The position numbers and the translations under genes are program-made. 48,724 nucleotides of DNA from a virus, in IMG/VR virus record IMGVR_UViG_3300042568_001401, positions 1-48,724 of that record. One strand, written 5' to 3'. The first letter of the stretch is position 1; every line of letters starts with the position of its first letter. Below are positions 47,193-48,724 of the stretch, piece by piece. A model generated the notes under the pieces. That model worked only from the letters and a program-made list of their open reading frames with translations. It did no database searches and was not told the DNA's origin.

Positions 47193-47453
47193 TTAGTTGA
47201 TCCAATAGTTCAAATCAACAGGTTTGGACCTTCTCTCACGCTCTGCTATTTCCTGAAGTTCATCACGGATCTGAAGCACACGATTGGTTAACGCCAGGTT
47301 TGAATCCATCAACTCCTTGATTTCAATAGAGAGTTGAGCACCTTCTTTACGTCGAGCCTCCAGATGCTCAGTCTCTCTTTTAACAAACCAGCGCCGAAAC
47401 AACCAACCTGCAGTAATGCCTACCGCAAATGACAAAAAGACACTAACCAACAT
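47193..47453 (-). CDS. Single-TM coiled-coil protein
   Basis: 86 aa. A transmembrane helix (about 3-20) is followed by a long charged coiled coil (about 25-76), similar in layout to the i-spanin but without its C-terminal cysteine motif. It overlaps the upstream gene by 11 nt. Not recognised. Confidence 0.55.
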   Translation of the reverse strand: MLVSVFLSFAVGITAGWLFRRWFVKRETEHLEARRKEGAQLSIEIKELMDSNLALTNRVLQIRDELQEIAERERRSKPVDLNYWIN

Positions 47454-47670
47454 ACACCACCTCTGTGTTTTGATTGGAAAACTTTAAAATAAACATAGTG
47501 GTTAACTCCTTGGGCAGTATCCACCCACTGTGGATAAAGCAATTTTTTGGCGCCACTTCATTGAGCCAATGATCGATTTCTGCTATTGTTAGCAGATTAT
47601 ATGGTGAAAAATATATAATATCACTCTCAGAGTCAGAGTTACTGTAGATTGTGAATTTCATTGTCGTCAT
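47443..47670 (-). CDS. Small paralogous protein, LTTMFILKF motif
   Basis: 75 aa. WILPKELTTMFILKFSNQNT then EVVYVG parallels the neighbour (INQSTLSFFALKFSDPKVKF). It starts by ATGA overlap. A member of the small family described in the findings; function unknown. Confidence 0.6.
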   Translation of the reverse strand: MTTMKFTIYSNSDSESDIIYFSPYNLLTIAEIDHWLNEVAPKNCFIHSGWILPKELTTMFILKFSNQNTEVVYVG

Positions 47671-47915
47671 CCAACTCGATCCTCATAGAGAACAAATTTT
47701 ACTTTTGGATCACTAAATTTCAATGCAAAGAATGATAAAGTAGATTGGTTGATCTCCCAATATAACCTATTATTGAGTACTACTTTGATATCCGTCTGTT
47801 GGTCTAACCATTCGTATATTTCACAGTACAGTGAGGATGATACATCACTGGGTAATACAACTCGAATATTCATTTTGTCGGCATGTTCAGAGGGTCTGAC
47901 CCTAACAAAAATCAT
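47667..47915 (-). CDS. Small paralogous protein, LSFFALKF motif
   Basis: 82 aa. MIFVRVRPSEHADKMNIRVV, a middle EIYEWLDQQ matching HWLNEVAP of the next gene, then STLSFFALKFSDPKVKFVLY. Overlapping starts and stops with both neighbours. Confidence 0.6.
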   Translation of the reverse strand: MIFVRVRPSEHADKMNIRVVLPSDVSSSLYCEIYEWLDQQTDIKVVLNNRLYWEINQSTLSFFALKFSDPKVKFVLYEDRVG

Positions 47916-48139
47916 AATCTCACGTTAAGCCATTTTTGATTGGTATCTTTGGTTTGCTCCCAAGTGTTCTCATCACACCATTCCAGCTTGCCTTTGGTCC
48001 AATTCTGCTGAGCAATAGCTTTACAATGATCAGGATCCTGTGCTAGTATAAAACCACTTACGTGGTCTCGTTCTTTTGATCCAGTCAGGGGGTTGTGTGT
48101 GGAAAAACTAATTCCACAGTGAAAAACTCTAAGATTCAT
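47912..48139 (-). CDS. Small hypothetical protein
   Basis: 75 aa from ATG 48139; the longer frame would lie over the 50-aa gene. MNLRVFHCGISFSTHNPLTG then HVSGFILAQDPDHCKAIAQQ has a small alpha/beta look. Not recognised. Confidence 0.5.
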   Translation of the reverse strand: MNLRVFHCGISFSTHNPLTGSKERDHVSGFILAQDPDHCKAIAQQNWTKGKLEWCDENTWEQTKDTNQKWLNVRL

Positions 48140-48281
48140 TCTGAAACCATTCGCGTTTTTGATGTTTATACCTGCGCTGATGCTGAGCCTTGCTCTTTTT
48201 GCTGGTCTCAATCTTGCCAGGTCGAACCCCGGAACGAATTTTGGCAGGGTCATGTTTGGGAAGTGAAATTCTCAAGTTCAT
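48129..48281 (-). CDS. 50-aa basic peptide
   Basis: ATG 48281 to TAG 48129. MNLRISLPKHDPAKIRSGVR then KSKAQHQRRYKHQKREW: strongly basic, perhaps nucleic-acid binding. It has an early and a late promoter overlapping just upstream and no ribosome-binding site. Not recognised. Confidence 0.6.
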   Translation of the reverse strand: MNLRISLPKHDPAKIRSGVRPGKIETSKKSKAQHQRRYKHQKREWFQNES

Positions 48282-48286
48282 AACAA

Positions 48287-48320
48287 TATTTATTGTAGCA
48301 TCTAACAATCACAATGTCAA
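48287..48320 (-). promoter_or_regulatory. Overlapping sigma70-like and late promoters
   Basis: TTGACA (48315-48320), 17 nt, TACAAT (48292-48297). The same bases continue as AATAAATA (48287-48294), exactly 5 nt before ATG 48281. Confidence 0.65.
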
Positions 48321-48324
48321 CTGC

Positions 48325-48498
48325 CTACTTGTCGTGTATCACGTCAACGATCACAAACATCATCCAGATCCAGACCAAAGCAAACACTGCTTTAAATGCC
48401 GGGTTGTTTAGGATGCTATTCTGAATCAGAACGTTGACGAATGAATACCCCAACCAGCACCAGACCAGAATAAAAATCAGTGACAAAAGTGATCTCAT
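48325..48498 (-). CDS. 57-aa membrane peptide with two TM segments
   Basis: ATG 48498 to TAG 48325. LLSLIFILVWCWLGYSFV and FALVWIWMMFVIVDVI are two hydrophobic helices joined by a short polar loop. It could be a small holin-like or antiholin-like peptide, but this is not supported beyond topology. Perfect late box 5 nt before the ATG. Confidence 0.6.
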   Translation of the reverse strand: MRSLLSLIFILVWCWLGYSFVNVLIQNSILNNPAFKAVFALVWIWMMFVIVDVIHDK

Positions 48499-48503
48499 AG
48501 ATC

Positions 48504-48511
48504 TATTTATA
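48504..48511 (-). promoter_or_regulatory. Late promoter box, TATAAATA, 5 nt before ATG
   Basis: Perfect TATAAATA-GATCT-ATG. It is divergent from the plus-strand box at 48537. Confidence 0.7.
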
Positions 48512-48536
48512 CTAGTATATGAACAGTCAAATAATT

Positions 48537-48544
48537 AATAAATA
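48537..48544 (+). promoter_or_regulatory. Late-type promoter box, AATAAATA
   Basis: AATAAATA, then CACCGGGAGTTCTTT and ATG; this gene keeps a ribosome-binding site (GGGAG). Confidence 0.5.
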
Positions 48545-48559
48545 CACCGGGAGTTCTTT

Positions 48560-48724
48560 ATGGATGACATTTTTAAACTCATAGCTGACGTAGGGTTTCC
48601 CATGGCAGCAGCTCTGGCAGCCGGGTACTTTATCTTTTTGGTTTTAAAATTTATTCTGGATGGTGTTAAAGGCAGCGTAAAATCGCTCAGTGGGTTGATT
48701 ATGGCGCTGGACAATCGTGTAAAG
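48560..48724 (+). CDS. Small membrane protein, cut by the window end
   Basis: 55 codons visible. DDIFKLIADVGFPMAAALAA then GYFIFLVLKFILDGVKGSV has one hydrophobic helix and resembles small holin-like (BhlA-type) proteins of tailed phages (MDELFKLIAEVGFPI pattern). The 3' end is outside the window. Confidence 0.6.
   Translation, partial: MDDIFKLIADVGFPMAAALAAGYFIFLVLKFILDGVKGSVKSLSGLIMALDNRVK

Noticed and set aside
1-48724. Genome-wide recoding of TAG as glutamine
   Set aside because: Several genes end in TAG where it fits packing (4461, 17413, 19124, 32269, 41162, 44250, 48129, 48325), often just before the next start, and long genes carry no internal TAG. Only the codon at 9577 stands out.
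1-48724. CRISPR arrays, insertion sequences or integrase genes
   Set aside because: No regularly spaced repeats, transposase motifs or tyrosine/serine recombinases seen. The fibre repeats are coding.

Overview
The window reads as a piece of a T4-like (tevenvirus-type) myovirus genome infecting an aquatic Gram-negative bacterium. Evidence: a gp44-type clamp-loader ATPase, adjacent rIIB and rIIA, PhoH, MazG, a GroES-like co-chaperonin, a large minus-strand block of tail/fibre genes ending in an S74 chaperone domain, T4-type late promoter boxes (TATAAATA) and a tRNA cluster. An overlapping spanin pair points to a host with an outer membrane. Nearly all genes lie on the minus strand in tightly packed operons with ATGA/TAATG overlaps. 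Plus-strand exceptions are phoH, an ADP-ribosyltransferase-like gene, a homing endonuclease and the gene cut by the right edge.

Layout. 1-3 kb: clpA (cut by the left edge), a class B dnaJ and a small histone-H1-like protein. 2.4-5.0 kb: lysis region with holin, lipase, o-spanin and i-spanin. 5-9.8 kb: two conserved phage proteins, phoH, clamp loader and small unknowns, ending at an odd tRNA. 9.9-18 kb: macro-like protein, rIIB/rIIA, then many short genes each behind its own sigma70-type promoter, an HD ppGpp-hydrolase-like protein, GroES, a DnaE-like fragment and MazG. 18-27 kb: three virion/tail-fibre genes (349, 1543, 1112 aa). 27-39 kb: accessory late genes (2H phosphoesterase, superoxide dismutase, translation factor IF-1, NUDIX-GNAT and methyltransferase-zincin-GNAT fusions, amidoligase, flavodoxin-like reductase, GP88-like). 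38.8-39.3 kb: a gene-free, GC-richer, hairpin-rich stretch. 39.3-43 kb: exported barrel-like protein, ClpP-like protease and many tiny membrane or unknown proteins. 43-48.7 kb: ADP-ribosyltransferase, papain/transglutaminase-like protein, tRNA-Leu(UAG), homing endonuclease, tRNA-Met(CAU), a tRNA fragment, two tandem structured RNA elements, tRNA-Leu(UAA) and small genes.

Two promoter classes stand out. One is sigma70-like, TTGAC(n)-17 or 18 nt-TATACT/TATCAT, usually with TTGC just before the -10; it precedes small accessory genes, and several sit so close to the ATG that the mRNA should be leaderless. The other is the T4-type late box. In nine genes it lies exactly 5 nt before ATG, so the expected +1 is the A of the start codon.

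Most interesting signals: a tandem pair of about 100-nt RNA elements with covarying outer stems, an identical loop and a possible pseudoknot, whose wobble pairs mark the minus strand as the transcribed one; the exact spacing of late boxes to start codons; a set of enzymes (SOD, methyltransferase/zincin/GNAT fusion, amidoligase, ADP-ribosyltransferase) sharing T4 internal-protein-like N-termini that could send them into the capsid; phage IF-1; a gene with an amber codon at position 3 next to a tRNA with a degenerate anticodon arm; and the unexplained 488-nt gene-free region. All functions are read from motifs by eye; no database search was run.
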